Below, in pieces: positions 55,153 through 63,577 of a stretch of DNA of 64,000 nt. A program made the position numbers and the translations under genes. Each line of letters opens with the position of its first letter. Position 1 is the first letter of the stretch. The notes under the pieces were generated by a model. The model was not told the origin of the DNA. It did no database searches and was given only the letters and a program-made list of their open reading frames with translations. Origin of the DNA: Bacillota bacterium (GTDB lineage: Bacteria; Bacillota; Clostridia; Lachnospirales; Lachnospiraceae); contig JAEZKD010000195.1 in assembly GCA_023415655.1 (NCBI GenBank), positions 1 to 64,000 on the forward strand. The letters run 5' to 3'.

Positions 55153-55409
55153 AGCAATCCTTGTTCACTAAAGATTTGATCTTGGATAACGTATTCTCTT
55201 TTGCCGTAAATATCTCCTTTACCTCTTGATAATAGTCCAACAGCTCGGTAATTTTCTGATATCCGATCAATATTTACGAATACGGCTTGACGATAGTTGA
55301 GAATTAAAATAAATGGCTTCCTTTTCATAACGCTTGAGCTGTATCCTTTAGGCGGTTTGGATTCGCTTTCGAATACAGCTGGAATTATTTGTACTAAAAT
55401 CTTTTTCAT
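55119..55409 (-). CDS. Chimeric ORF built on yifB/dprA debris
   Basis: An ATG at 55409 with AAGGAGG five bases upstream starts MKKILVQIIPAVFESESKP. After about ten codons the DNA is yifB 3' sequence read in a different frame, then dprA 5' sequence. About 96 residues result, with no domain. The start signals look like those of a former gene whose body was replaced. It may be expressed but is unlikely to be functional. Confidence 0.35.
   Translation of the reverse strand: MKKILVQIIPAVFESESKPPKGYSSSVMKRKPFILILNYRQAVFVNIDRISENYRAVGLLSRGKGDIYGKREYVIQDQIFSEQGLLNKSIESKDNY
55153..55385 (-). pseudogene. yifB/dprA relic C
   Basis: On the minus strand yifB 3' DNA (55265-55385, matching about 57772-57895) is joined directly to dprA 5' DNA (55153-55262, matching about 57413-57515). 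The order is the same as at the intact locus but with an internal deletion. Similarity is high at the nucleotide level with scattered differences and frame changes. Confidence 0.85.
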
Positions 55410-55453
55410 TATAACCTCCTTACGAAAGTTTAAAATAAATCCACAATTAGTAA

Positions 55454-55827
55454 TCACCCACAAATATTCGTTGTAATAATAAAAACTAATATACTACTTA
55501 AAACAAATAAAAACATACTGATTCTTGCGATTATTATTCTATAATTACTTTTCTTAAAATAGTAATTAACTAAAAAAACTAAAACACTCGCTAAAAAATA
55601 TAATGTAAATAACATTTCAATTTTTTATTATTATTCCAATAATAAAAAGTATAAAATAGTTCGTGTAAAATAATTATAACTGTTGATGAATATACTAACG
55701 GATCACATTTATTTAATGAATACTTTTCATTTTTTTCTATATACCTTCTTATTCCAATATATAGAAAATCAATAGTAATAATTAGCATAATACCAACTAC
55801 AAAAATTACTTGTTCGTTTAAAATCAT
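55454..55827 (-). pseudogene. Membrane protein gene with a one-base deletion in an A-run
   Basis: The ATG at 55827 (GGAGGGG six bases upstream) opens a frame encoding two hydrophobic segments up to about 55632. There the A-run AAAAAA shifts it and it stops at 55591. Adding one A restores ATT-GAA-ATG and a further 59 codons with two more hydrophobic segments (LYFLASVLVFLVNYYF, ISMFLFVLSSILVFII) to a stop at 55454. The restored protein would have about 124 residues and four membrane segments. No family is recognised. Confidence 0.65.
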
Positions 55828-56359
55828 ACGTTTCCCCTCCAATACGTAAAATTTTACTTATACTTTTAAATTGAAATGTCATTCTTAAATACAAAATTAA
55901 ATGAATATGCATTTTTTTACTATATTATACTAATTCTTACATTTTTAGCATGCTTATTTGCTAATTATATCGTTGTATTGATAAAAAACAACCACTTAGT
56001 CGTAAACTGCAGCATTTTGACGTAAATTGCATATTGCGAAACTTCAAATACTTTAAATACAGTATTTTGTACCCTATCATAAAATCAAGAAAGAGATCGG
56101 AATGTTGTAATCCTAGAACTTAAGCATCATTAAAACCAAAGGGAAACAAAAAGTATGTTTTATTCTTCTCCAGTTCAAATTTACAAGATATGCTTATATG
56201 TTATTTGGCAACCAATATAAGGAAACACAAATTTACATTTCATATTTACTAACGTGCTACTCTTAATTCTACACAACCTCATTCCAAAACACCTTTATCC
56301 CTTTTTACATACAGCAGTTCGCATTTAGATACTTTCCACACATTAGAATTAATGTTCTC
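55828..56359. other. Non-coding AT-rich gap
   Basis: No supported frame was found. GTCGTAAACTGCA and GACGTAAATTGCA (about 55999-56030) form a short direct repeat that could be another IS-end trace. The rest shows nothing I can name. Confidence 0.4.
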
Positions 56360-56394
56360 AAAAAAAGACCACTAAAGCTGATTCCGCTTCATTG
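56360..56394 (-). terminator. Terminator of the yifB-dprA operon
   Basis: On the minus strand CAATGAAGC pairs with GCTTTAGTG (one mismatch, one wobble), then GTC and seven Ts follow. It lies about 65 bases after the dprA stop. Confidence 0.65.
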
Positions 56395-56458
56395 ACCGTT
56401 CTCTATATATTTTTTTTATAGATTAACCCTTCACGTTATACTAGTTAATATAAGCTCC

Positions 56459-57562
56459 CTACACCCTCAAAGCATAATAATTCTTAGCCACCTCCCGAAT
56501 CACCTGCTTTAACTTTAAGTCAATCAAAAGCCCAGAGACTCTCCCAACATCCAACCTCATCTGCTCCACCAACCGTCCAAGATACACTGGCTCTAACGAT
56601 AAATACCCAACTAACCTGATTTCTTCCTCACTTAACATCTCCTTGGTTTGTTCCAACAGTGAACCAACCACTTGATTCTCAAGCTTAGTATCCAGATGAA
56701 AATATTCCAACATATCTCTTGGATGGCAAACGACCTGAGCACCCATTCGAGCAAGTCGATTACAACCAACCGATAATTCATCCGTAATCCTCCCTGGAAT
56801 AACAAAGATATCCTTCCCCTGTTCCAATCCCTGATCTACCGTAATAAACGAACCACTTCTCTCCTTTGCTTCTACCACAAGAATCGCATCACTCATTCCA
56901 GCTATGATTCGATTCCTTCGAGGGAAGTTCCCTGCTCTTGGCTTCACATGATAGCCATACTCAGACATAACTCCACCCTTTCCCTTCATCTGTTCATATA
57001 GATAACGATTGCTTTCTGGGTAACAGCAATCAATCCCACAGCCTAAGACTCCTAAGGTATAGCCATCTGCCATCAGTGCCCCTTGATGACTGTATCCATC
57101 CACTCCCATTGCCAATCCACTAATGATCTGAACTCCCTCTTTCGCTAGCTCTCGAGCAAAGTACATCGATAACTCCCTGCCATAATTCGTGCAGTTTCTC
57201 GCTCCAACAATAGCTAGCTTCGGTTTCGTAAGGTCAGGAAGCTTTCCCTTCACATACAGTGCATAAGGTGGCTCATATACCTGCAAGATTGCTTTTGGAT
57301 AATCCTCATCTTGTTGTAAGACAAACTTAGTTTCTTCTTTGATCAGTTTTTCATATAACCGGTGAACCTCGTCTTCTTCATGTACCTTTGATAAATATTC
57401 GATATCCTTTTTCACTAGAGATTTAATTTTGGATAACGTATTCTCTTTTGCAGTAAATATCTCCTTTACCTCTTGATAGTAATCCAGCAGCTCAGTAATT
57501 TTCTGATAACCAATTCCGTTGATGTTACATAACCAAAACCAATATTCACGCTCATTTAGCAT
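56459..57562 (-). CDS. dprA: DNA processing protein DprA
   Basis: DprA, 367 residues from this start, loads RecA on incoming single-stranded DNA during transformation. It has an N-terminal HhH/SAM-like region (CNINGIGYQKITELL), a Rossmann-like core (AIVGARNCTNYGRELS, SGLAMGVDGYSHQGAL, FPRRNRIIAGMSDA, GSFITVDQGLEQGKD) and a C-terminal winged helix. The ATG at 57562 overlaps the yifB end by 11 bases and has GGTGGTGAG upstream. The frame continues to 57598 inside yifB. Parts of this gene are found again as relics A, B and C. Confidence 0.95.
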   Translation of the reverse strand: MLNEREYWFWLCNINGIGYQKITELLDYYQEVKEIFTAKENTLSKIKSLVKKDIEYLSKVHEEDEVHRLYEKLIKEETKFVLQQDEDYPKAILQVYEPPYALYVKGKLPDLTKPKLAIVGARNCTNYGRELSMYFARELAKEGVQIISGLAMGVDGYSHQGALMADGYTLGVLGCGIDCCYPESNRYLYEQMKGKGGVMSEYGYHVKPRAGNFPRRNRIIAGMSDAILVVEAKERSGSFITVDQGLEQGKDIFVIPGRITDELSVGCNRLARMGAQVVCHPRDMLEYFHLDTKLENQVVGSLLEQTKEMLSEEEIRLVGYLSLEPVYLGRLVEQMRLDVGRVSGLLIDLKLKQVIREVAKNYYALRV

Positions 57563-59111
57563 ACGATTTCTCACCACCCATCCAATATTTATGTTCAAAA
57601 CTACGATAACAAACTGCTTCGCTCAGATGTCGTTCTTTGATGTCTTCACTTTCTTCTAAATCTGCGATAGTCCTAGCAACTTTTAGTATTCGATGATAAC
57701 CTCTGGAACTTAGTTCTAGCTGGTCAAATACCTTCTCCATCCACTGCTGCTCATTCTTTCCTAATACACAATATTTACGAATACGACTTGACGATAACTG
57801 AGCATTAAAATAAATGGCTTCCTTTTCATAACGCTTTAGCTGTATCCTTCTAGCGGTTTGGATTCGCTTTCGAATACAGCTTGAGCTTTCTTGTTCGGTT
57901 GTATTATGTAGTTGGTGGTAGTCAATTTCAGAAGTTTCAATGAAGACATCAATTCGATCAAGAAGTGGTCCTGAGATATGATTCAGATATCGATGGATCT
58001 GTGGATAGGAGCAATGACAACGAAGACGATTGGGATAATAGCCACATTTACAAGGGTTCATTGCGGCAACAAGCATCAGGTTTGCCGGGTATTCATAACA
58101 GCCATTCAGCCGATTTATCATAATACGACGCTCCTCCAAGGGTTGTCGTAGTAGTTCTAGTGTTCTCATATCAAACTCGGGAAGCTCATCTAGAAACAGC
58201 ACACCATTCGTAGCAAGCGAAATCTCTCCTGGTCTTGGGTAACGTCCACCTCCTACTAAGGCATTGCTCGTAATCGAATGGTGAGGAGCACGAAAGGGGC
58301 GTGTGAGTAGCAATGGCTGATTGGAATCCATATGACCAGATACACTATATACTTTCGTTAATTCTAAACTCTCTGCTAAAGTAAGCTCTGGCATAATGGT
58401 TGGTATTCGTTTGGCAAGCATTGTCTTACCAGAACCAGGGGTTCCAATCATCATCAAATGATGCATTCCTGCAACTGCTACCTCAATGGCACGCTTTGCA
58501 CTCTCTTGGCCACATACCTCATGAAAGTCCATATCATATGCCATATGAATTCCATCCTCGAATAATTGCTTCACATCCACGAACTCTGCATCGATTGGCA
58601 AAGCACCCATAAGATATAAAAAAGCTTCCTTAAGTGAAGATACGCCAATCATCTCTATCTCAGAGATGACAGCTCCCTCTCTTGCATTTTCTTTTGGAAG
58701 GATACACCGAACAAACCCCTGCTCCTTAGCAGCGGTTACCATAGGAAGTACACCATTGATCCGATGAAGTCCAGCATCTAAACTGAGCTCCCCAATAAAT
58801 ACTGTTTTTTCTATGAATTCTTCTGGAATATGACCGGATGCGGTCAGAATAGAAATAGCGATTGCCAGATCAAACATCGTTCCCTCTTTTCGAACATCTG
58901 CTGGCGATAGATTAATGGTAATTCTCTTTGGTGGTAAGCGAAACTCTGCATTCTTAAGTGCTACACGAACTCGTTCCTTTGCTTCTCGAACTTCTGTCCC
59001 TAATAGTCCAACCAATTCTAGGCATGGTAGCCCATCACTGACATCCGCTTCCACCTGTACAACATAAGCACTCATACCTTCCAGTGCTGCACTATAGACC
59101 TTACTAAACAT
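57552..59111 (-). CDS. comM: YifB/ComM family Mg-chelatase-like AAA+ ATPase
   Basis: This 519-residue protein has an N-terminal Lon-like ChlI fold (MFSKVYSAALEG, INLSPADVRKEG), an AAA+ module with Walker A GTPGSGKT (223-230) and Walker B FLDE (306-309), the MNPCKCGYY Cys segment, and a C-terminal Mg_chelatase_C domain. ComM is a hexameric helicase that promotes branch migration in natural transformation. The ATG at 59111 has AAAGG upstream. The frame to 59177 lacks support. Relics of it are in B and C. Confidence 0.94.
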   Translation of the reverse strand: MFSKVYSAALEGMSAYVVQVEADVSDGLPCLELVGLLGTEVREAKERVRVALKNAEFRLPPKRITINLSPADVRKEGTMFDLAIAISILTASGHIPEEFIEKTVFIGELSLDAGLHRINGVLPMVTAAKEQGFVRCILPKENAREGAVISEIEMIGVSSLKEAFLYLMGALPIDAEFVDVKQLFEDGIHMAYDMDFHEVCGQESAKRAIEVAVAGMHHLMMIGTPGSGKTMLAKRIPTIMPELTLAESLELTKVYSVSGHMDSNQPLLLTRPFRAPHHSITSNALVGGGRYPRPGEISLATNGVLFLDELPEFDMRTLELLRQPLEERRIMINRLNGCYEYPANLMLVAAMNPCKCGYYPNRLRCHCSYPQIHRYLNHISGPLLDRIDVFIETSEIDYHQLHNTTEQESSSCIRKRIQTARRIQLKRYEKEAIYFNAQLSSSRIRKYCVLGKNEQQWMEKVFDQLELSSRGYHRILKVARTIADLEESEDIKERHLSEAVCYRSFEHKYWMGGEKSYAK

Positions 59112-59286
59112 ACAAATCCTTTCCTCTCCAAGAAAGGTACTAGCATTATTATACCTCAGCAAATTTTCTAGACGCAACTAAAAGTAAAAGATTCGTATGT
59201 GTTGATGTGACGTTTTTCTACAATTTAAATTGAACTAGCATATACCTCAATCGAATGGACATAATCGTTTCCTTTGATCCAATATA

Positions 59287-59583
59287 TTAGTTTTGTTTCC
59301 TACGCCTTCTATGCCTTACGACTGAACAAAGATTAACTACAATAAATAGAACAATTAATACAACAAGGCCATGTATACTATATTTCTCATAACTCCAATG
59401 CGCTTCCATATAATCACCAATTACGAAATATTCGATTACAATCACAGGGACCCATAAAAAAACACTTTCGATTGTGCACCAAAACCATGAATGCTTCTCA
59501 CTAGGTATTTCAGGATCACAATCATAACTATGTACTGAATCAACATAATTCCCACCACTATCATAAACATCCTCGTCAGGCAT
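59287..59583 (-). CDS. Small membrane protein with acidic N-terminus
   Basis: This 98-residue protein has an Asp-rich N-terminus (MPDEDVYDSGGNYVD), two membrane segments (about 32-51 and 70-88) and a basic tail RHRRRRKQN. GGAGG lies seven bases from the ATG. I do not recognise a family, and it appears monocistronic. Confidence 0.65.
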   Translation of the reverse strand: MPDEDVYDSGGNYVDSVHSYDCDPEIPSEKHSWFWCTIESVFLWVPVIVIEYFVIGDYMEAHWSYEKYSIHGLVVLIVLFIVVNLCSVVRHRRRRKQN

Positions 59584-59673
59584 ATTAGTCCTCCAGATTA
59601 AATATTAATATTACATTATATTCAAAATACCTCGTTTCTGTTCTTGTGGTTATAAACAATGACTTAGAGCAAA

Positions 59674-59735
59674 GTGTTTCGCTTGCGAAACACACCGCCT
59701 GCGGCGAGTTGCGAAAGCAACATCTTCCTTTTCGC
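59674..59735. repeat. Stacked GC-rich palindromes
   Basis: GTGTTTCGC-TT-GCGAAACAC (59674-59693) is followed by CCGCCTGCGGCG, by GTTGC-GAAA-GCAAC, and by TTCGCGCAGTGCGA. Their GC content is well above that of the neighbourhood. They have the look of an intergenic palindromic repeat or a folded RNA. Confidence 0.6.
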
Positions 59736-59749
59736 GCAGTGCGATCCTT

Positions 59750-59933
59750 TGCCCTGTCTTTTAGGGTATTTGTTTAAGTATAGGATACGAATCTTCCTAT
59801 ACTTAAACAAATTGTGCATCACACACTTTGTTTACGCTCCAAGTAGCTAATCCACCGAGTGTACATTGTATGCCCTGTTCTTTAGGGCATTGGTTGAGAT
59901 ATAGGAGACGACACTTCCTATACTTTAATAAAA
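59750..59933. repeat. 121-bp-spaced direct repeat with inner inverted repeat
   Basis: TGCCCTG-(T)-CTTT-AGGG hairpins start at 59750 and 59871. Each is followed by a hairpin: perfect 18-base arms at 59768-59785 and 59795-59812 (ATTTGTTTAAGTATAGGA and its complement), and a degenerate copy at 59890-59932. Confidence 0.65.
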
Positions 59934-59989
59934 TCTACTTTACACATCTCACTATTACGATTATCATAGCACACCACTTGTCGTAAACT

Positions 59990-60028
59990 TAAAAACGTCT
60001 GTCCATTATCAATCAATGGACAGACGTC
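59990..60028 (-). terminator. Terminator of the sbcD-sbcC-VOC operon
   Basis: On the minus strand ACGTCTGTCCATT pairs with AATGGACAGACGT around a seven-base loop and is followed by TTTTT, 20 bases after the stop at 60048. Confidence 0.88.
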
Positions 60029-60047
60029 TTATATATTTGTACTAAAC

Positions 60048-60395
60048 TTATTTCAGTAAACTACGAAAATAGATGATATTCCTATCAGGATCATAAAAGC
60101 TCATATTAGTTGCACCCCATGGACGAAGCGTTGGTTTTTCTATGATTTCTACTCCCATTGCAAGTAACCTCATATACTCTGCCTCAATATCCTCCACCGT
60201 AAATGCAAGTCTAATATTCTGATTGTTATTATTCTTTTGTGAGCCATCGTTATAAATGGTAAGTGAAGTTTCTTCTGCAATCAATACTTGATGAACTTCA
60301 TCCTCACTGTTGTTCTCTATACCGAATAACTGTTTATAAAAGTTTGCAAGTAAAACAACATCATTGGTATTTAAGCTTACTTCTCCAATTCGCAT
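60048..60395 (-). CDS. VOC (glyoxalase/bleomycin resistance) family protein
   Basis: This 115-residue protein is a single VOC module: RIGEVSLNTNDVVLLANFYKQ at the start, a second half with RLAFTVEDIEAEYMRL and the end motif YDPDRNIIYFRS. Such proteins bind a metal and small molecules, and the activity cannot be assigned. I chose ATG 60395 with AGAGGTGAT upstream over a TTG at 60416. It is 25 bases after sbcC and probably shares its transcript. Confidence 0.85.
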   Translation of the reverse strand: MRIGEVSLNTNDVVLLANFYKQLFGIENNSEDEVHQVLIAEETSLTIYNDGSQKNNNNQNIRLAFTVEDIEAEYMRLLAMGVEIIEKPTLRPWGATNMSFYDPDRNIIYFRSLLK

Positions 60396-60420
60396 GAAAT
60401 CACCTCTTTCATTCAAGTTC

Positions 60421-63400
60421 TCAAAAATTCCAAGAAATCGTACTCCCCTTGCTATCCTTCTTCACGATCAGCTTTCTCTCAATCTGTTCCTTTAACTCCG
60501 TTACATGAGAGATGATTCCTACCAATCTGCGATCTCCAGCAAGATCATTTAAGATACGGATTGCCTGATTTCTAGAATCCTCATCTAAGGAACCAAAGCC
60601 TTCATCGATAAACATCGTGTCAAGATGAATCTTACCAGCGGTGTTTTGCATCACGTCTGCCATACCAAGTGCCATCGAAAGAGCTGCCATAAACGACTCT
60701 CCACCAGAAAGAGTCTTCACATCCCTCGTCTTATCGGTCACTAAGCTGTATACATCTAAGTCCAATCCAACCTCGCCACGTTTCGAAAGATCTTCAAAAT
60801 CTTTACATTGCAAGATAAATCGATTCGAAGACATCACAACAAGTCGTTTGTTTGCTTCATGAATGATATTTTTAAAGTATCTTCTCTGAATATAGGTTTG
60901 AAAATCAAGACCAGCCTGTCCAACTAGCTTTCCATTCGCAGCCTTATCAAGTCGACTAAGACGTTCAAACTCTTCACGCAACTTCACTCTGTCCTTAAAT
61001 GCTTCTTTGACATGTTGATAGACTGACTCATCCTTTTTTAGAATTGAATAATATTCTTTTCCTCTCGCTTGCATCTGCTGCCCTAAATGTTCCAGCTGTT
61101 CTTGTTTTTCTAACCAACTCTTTAACTCAACCTTTTCTTTTCCCTTGGTTTGCTCGAGATAGACTTGATACGTTGCCTTTAACTTAGAAAGCTGTAATTC
61201 AAACTCATTGCATTCTAATTCCCATTGCTTAACCGTACGCTCCTCCACCTTAGCATTGCGATATTCGGTTTCGGTTTCAAATCCCCATTCGGTAATCGCT
61301 TGTAAATATTCAGTTTGAAGCTTAGCTAATTCAATGGTCTGATTCTCCAATTCCTTTGTCGCATTGGATACCTGACCAGTAATTTGCTGATAACGCTCTA
61401 ACACCAACTGATATTGATCGGTTGCAACCTTTTTCTCATTCTCCAATGTAGCTTTTTGTTGTTGAATTTGATTTAATACAACATTCGCTTTGGATAAGCT
61501 CTCATACAGCAATCCTTCTCGCAATAACAGCTCTTCTTTTTTTAAGGTCTGACTTAACAGCTGTGCCTCATGATAAGAGGTTGTTAAAGCTTCCTGGCGT
61601 AGAGTACTTTCGGAAACATTCTTGGTTAGTGTCCCTAACAACACAACATTCTGATCCAAACGTTCTTTTTTCTGTTTTTCAAGGTCCAGCTCTTGTCGAA
61701 CCACCTTCCCCTTATCTACGCTTTCTTTTCTCTTCTCCCCTGCAATTGCTAGCCATTCACTACCATAGATGAATTCTGGCCCAAGAATTCGCATACCTTC
61801 GTTTTGATACGTTTCCTTTTTGGCATGAAGTTTTGACGAGGCTTGTGATAACTTTTCACTTTCCTTTGACTTTAGCTCATCCGCAGTATCACGCTCTTTT
61901 TTCGCTCTAGCAACCTCTTGCTGAGTCACTGCTTCTTTGGAGAGTGTTGCCGGTTTTGGATGACTCGTAGAACCACATACTGGGCACTCCTCACCAGGTT
62001 TTAAAGAATCTGCGATGATCCCTACCTGCTCTTTAATAAAAGCTTCATTGAATTGTTCATATATTGCTGATTTTTGCTGATAGAACGTCAGTGCATCCGT
62101 CGTTGCTTTCTTACATGCTTCTTCCTCTGCTTGTAAGGTTACAATCTCTGCTGCCAGTGCAATCAAAGCATCTAAATCCTTATAGATTTGTCCTAATTCT
62201 TTTAACTGTTGCTCCAATCGAACCACATTGGCAGCACTCTCTTTGTAGTTCTCTTGCTCTTGTTGGATTTCATCGATCTGCTTCTTATATGACGTAAGAG
62301 CCTTTATCTCTTGTTCAAGTAAACGTTTGACTTCTTCCTCTTTGATTCGAGCTTGCTTTCCTTCCTCCACCTTATGATCTAACTTATCATAAATAGACAA
62401 AGAGTCGGTCAATCTTGTGATCTCCGTTGTTAAGGCTGGACTACGCTCTTCTACTTCCTTTTCTTTTTCTTCTTTGATTTTGAGTAGTTCAGAAGTCTTT
62501 TTAACGAGCTGAGACATCTCCTCTCGCAAGCTAGCAAGCTGCTGCTCTTTTTCCTTTTTTAAGAATTCCGCCTTTTGATATACCTGCTCTTTTGGTACTA
62601 CTTGCAGTGCATTCCTTGCTTTTTTAATATCTTCCTTCTTCTGCTGAATGAGTAAGGCTTTTTGCTGACTCATCTCTAATTCTTTTTGAATGGCTTCAAG
62701 CTGAGTAAATAATTGATTGATTTCATTTCCTTTTGCAATCTGATCTTTGACTAAGGATAGTTCTTTCTCCTGTTGCTTAGCTGCTTCCTTTAATTCTTCT
62801 TCTTTCTTTTTGGTCTCTTCTATAATAAGCTGAATTAATTCAACGCTACGCTCTGGATTGGTTTCTGAAAATCTTCCATACTCCTTCCACTCCTGTTGAT
62901 ACGCACTGTCCTCAATCAATGCAACCCCATCCAATTCAAAGGTGATTTGCTTTTGATTGTCACACAATTTCCCATATAAACCTTTCGCACGATCACTTAA
63001 TTCCTTTTGGATTCTCCAGTAAATTCTCGTATCAAATATCTTAGAAAAGATTTCTTTTCGTTCTTTGGATGGAGCAACTAATAATTTCATGAATTCGCCC
63101 TGTGCAATCATCGCAATCTGTGTAAACTGATTGACATCCAGTCCAATGATTTCAATAATCTTTTGATTGGTCTCCTTCACCTTCCCACGAAATGGCTTTC
63201 CATCTGGAAGAATTAATTCCACTGATGCTGCTTCTTGAGCAAAGGTATACTCTCCATCCTTATTTTTTCGTTTGCTACGTCGTAAGAAATTTGGATTACG
63301 GCGGATCTGATAGGTCTTTCCTTCATACAAAAAGGTGAGTTCGACAAATGTCAACGTATCCTCGTCGGCGAATTCACTCCGCATCATATCCCCATTTCTT

Positions 63401-63576
63401 CGTCCACCGCTCGTCTCATCATAAAGAGCATACGTAATGGCATCAAAGATCGTCGTCTTACCAGCCCCAGTATCTCCCGTAATTAAAAAGATTCCCTGAT
63501 TGACTGCTTCAAAATCAACCTCGACTTGCCCTGCATAAGAGCCAAAGGCAGACATGACTATTTTTAATGGTTTCAT
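60421..63576 (-). CDS. sbcC: Exonuclease subunit SbcC (Rad50-like)
   Basis: SbcC, 1051 residues, has an ABC ATPase head split by long coiled coils. Walker A GDTGAGKTT is at 34-42, the zinc hook CPVCGSTSHP at 531-540, the signature LSGGESF near residue 960, and Walker B/D-loop MFIDEGFGSLDEDS near the end. With SbcD it cuts hairpin DNA and processes double-strand ends. The presence of a hairpin nuclease next to many palindromes is suggestive only. The ATG is one base beyond the sbcD stop. Confidence 0.97.
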   Translation of the reverse strand: MKPLKIVMSAFGSYAGQVEVDFEAVNQGIFLITGDTGAGKTTIFDAITYALYDETSGGRRNGDMMRSEFADEDTLTFVELTFLYEGKTYQIRRNPNFLRRSKRKNKDGEYTFAQEAASVELILPDGKPFRGKVKETNQKIIEIIGLDVNQFTQIAMIAQGEFMKLLVAPSKERKEIFSKIFDTRIYWRIQKELSDRAKGLYGKLCDNQKQITFELDGVALIEDSAYQQEWKEYGRFSETNPERSVELIQLIIEETKKKEEELKEAAKQQEKELSLVKDQIAKGNEINQLFTQLEAIQKELEMSQQKALLIQQKKEDIKKARNALQVVPKEQVYQKAEFLKKEKEQQLASLREEMSQLVKKTSELLKIKEEKEKEVEERSPALTTEITRLTDSLSIYDKLDHKVEEGKQARIKEEEVKRLLEQEIKALTSYKKQIDEIQQEQENYKESAANVVRLEQQLKELGQIYKDLDALIALAAEIVTLQAEEEACKKATTDALTFYQQKSAIYEQFNEAFIKEQVGIIADSLKPGEECPVCGSTSHPKPATLSKEAVTQQEVARAKKERDTADELKSKESEKLSQASSKLHAKKETYQNEGMRILGPEFIYGSEWLAIAGEKRKESVDKGKVVRQELDLEKQKKERLDQNVVLLGTLTKNVSESTLRQEALTTSYHEAQLLSQTLKKEELLLREGLLYESLSKANVVLNQIQQQKATLENEKKVATDQYQLVLERYQQITGQVSNATKELENQTIELAKLQTEYLQAITEWGFETETEYRNAKVEERTVKQWELECNEFELQLSKLKATYQVYLEQTKGKEKVELKSWLEKQEQLEHLGQQMQARGKEYYSILKKDESVYQHVKEAFKDRVKLREEFERLSRLDKAANGKLVGQAGLDFQTYIQRRYFKNIIHEANKRLVVMSSNRFILQCKDFEDLSKRGEVGLDLDVYSLVTDKTRDVKTLSGGESFMAALSMALGMADVMQNTAGKIHLDTMFIDEGFGSLDEDSRNQAIRILNDLAGDRRLVGIISHVTELKEQIERKLIVKKDSKGSTISWNF

Positions 63577-63577
63577 C

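Noticed and set aside
54855..55154. 99-codon plus-strand frame
   Set aside because: It is an out-of-frame reading of the IS30 transposase fragment. The homologous frame is different and interrupted.
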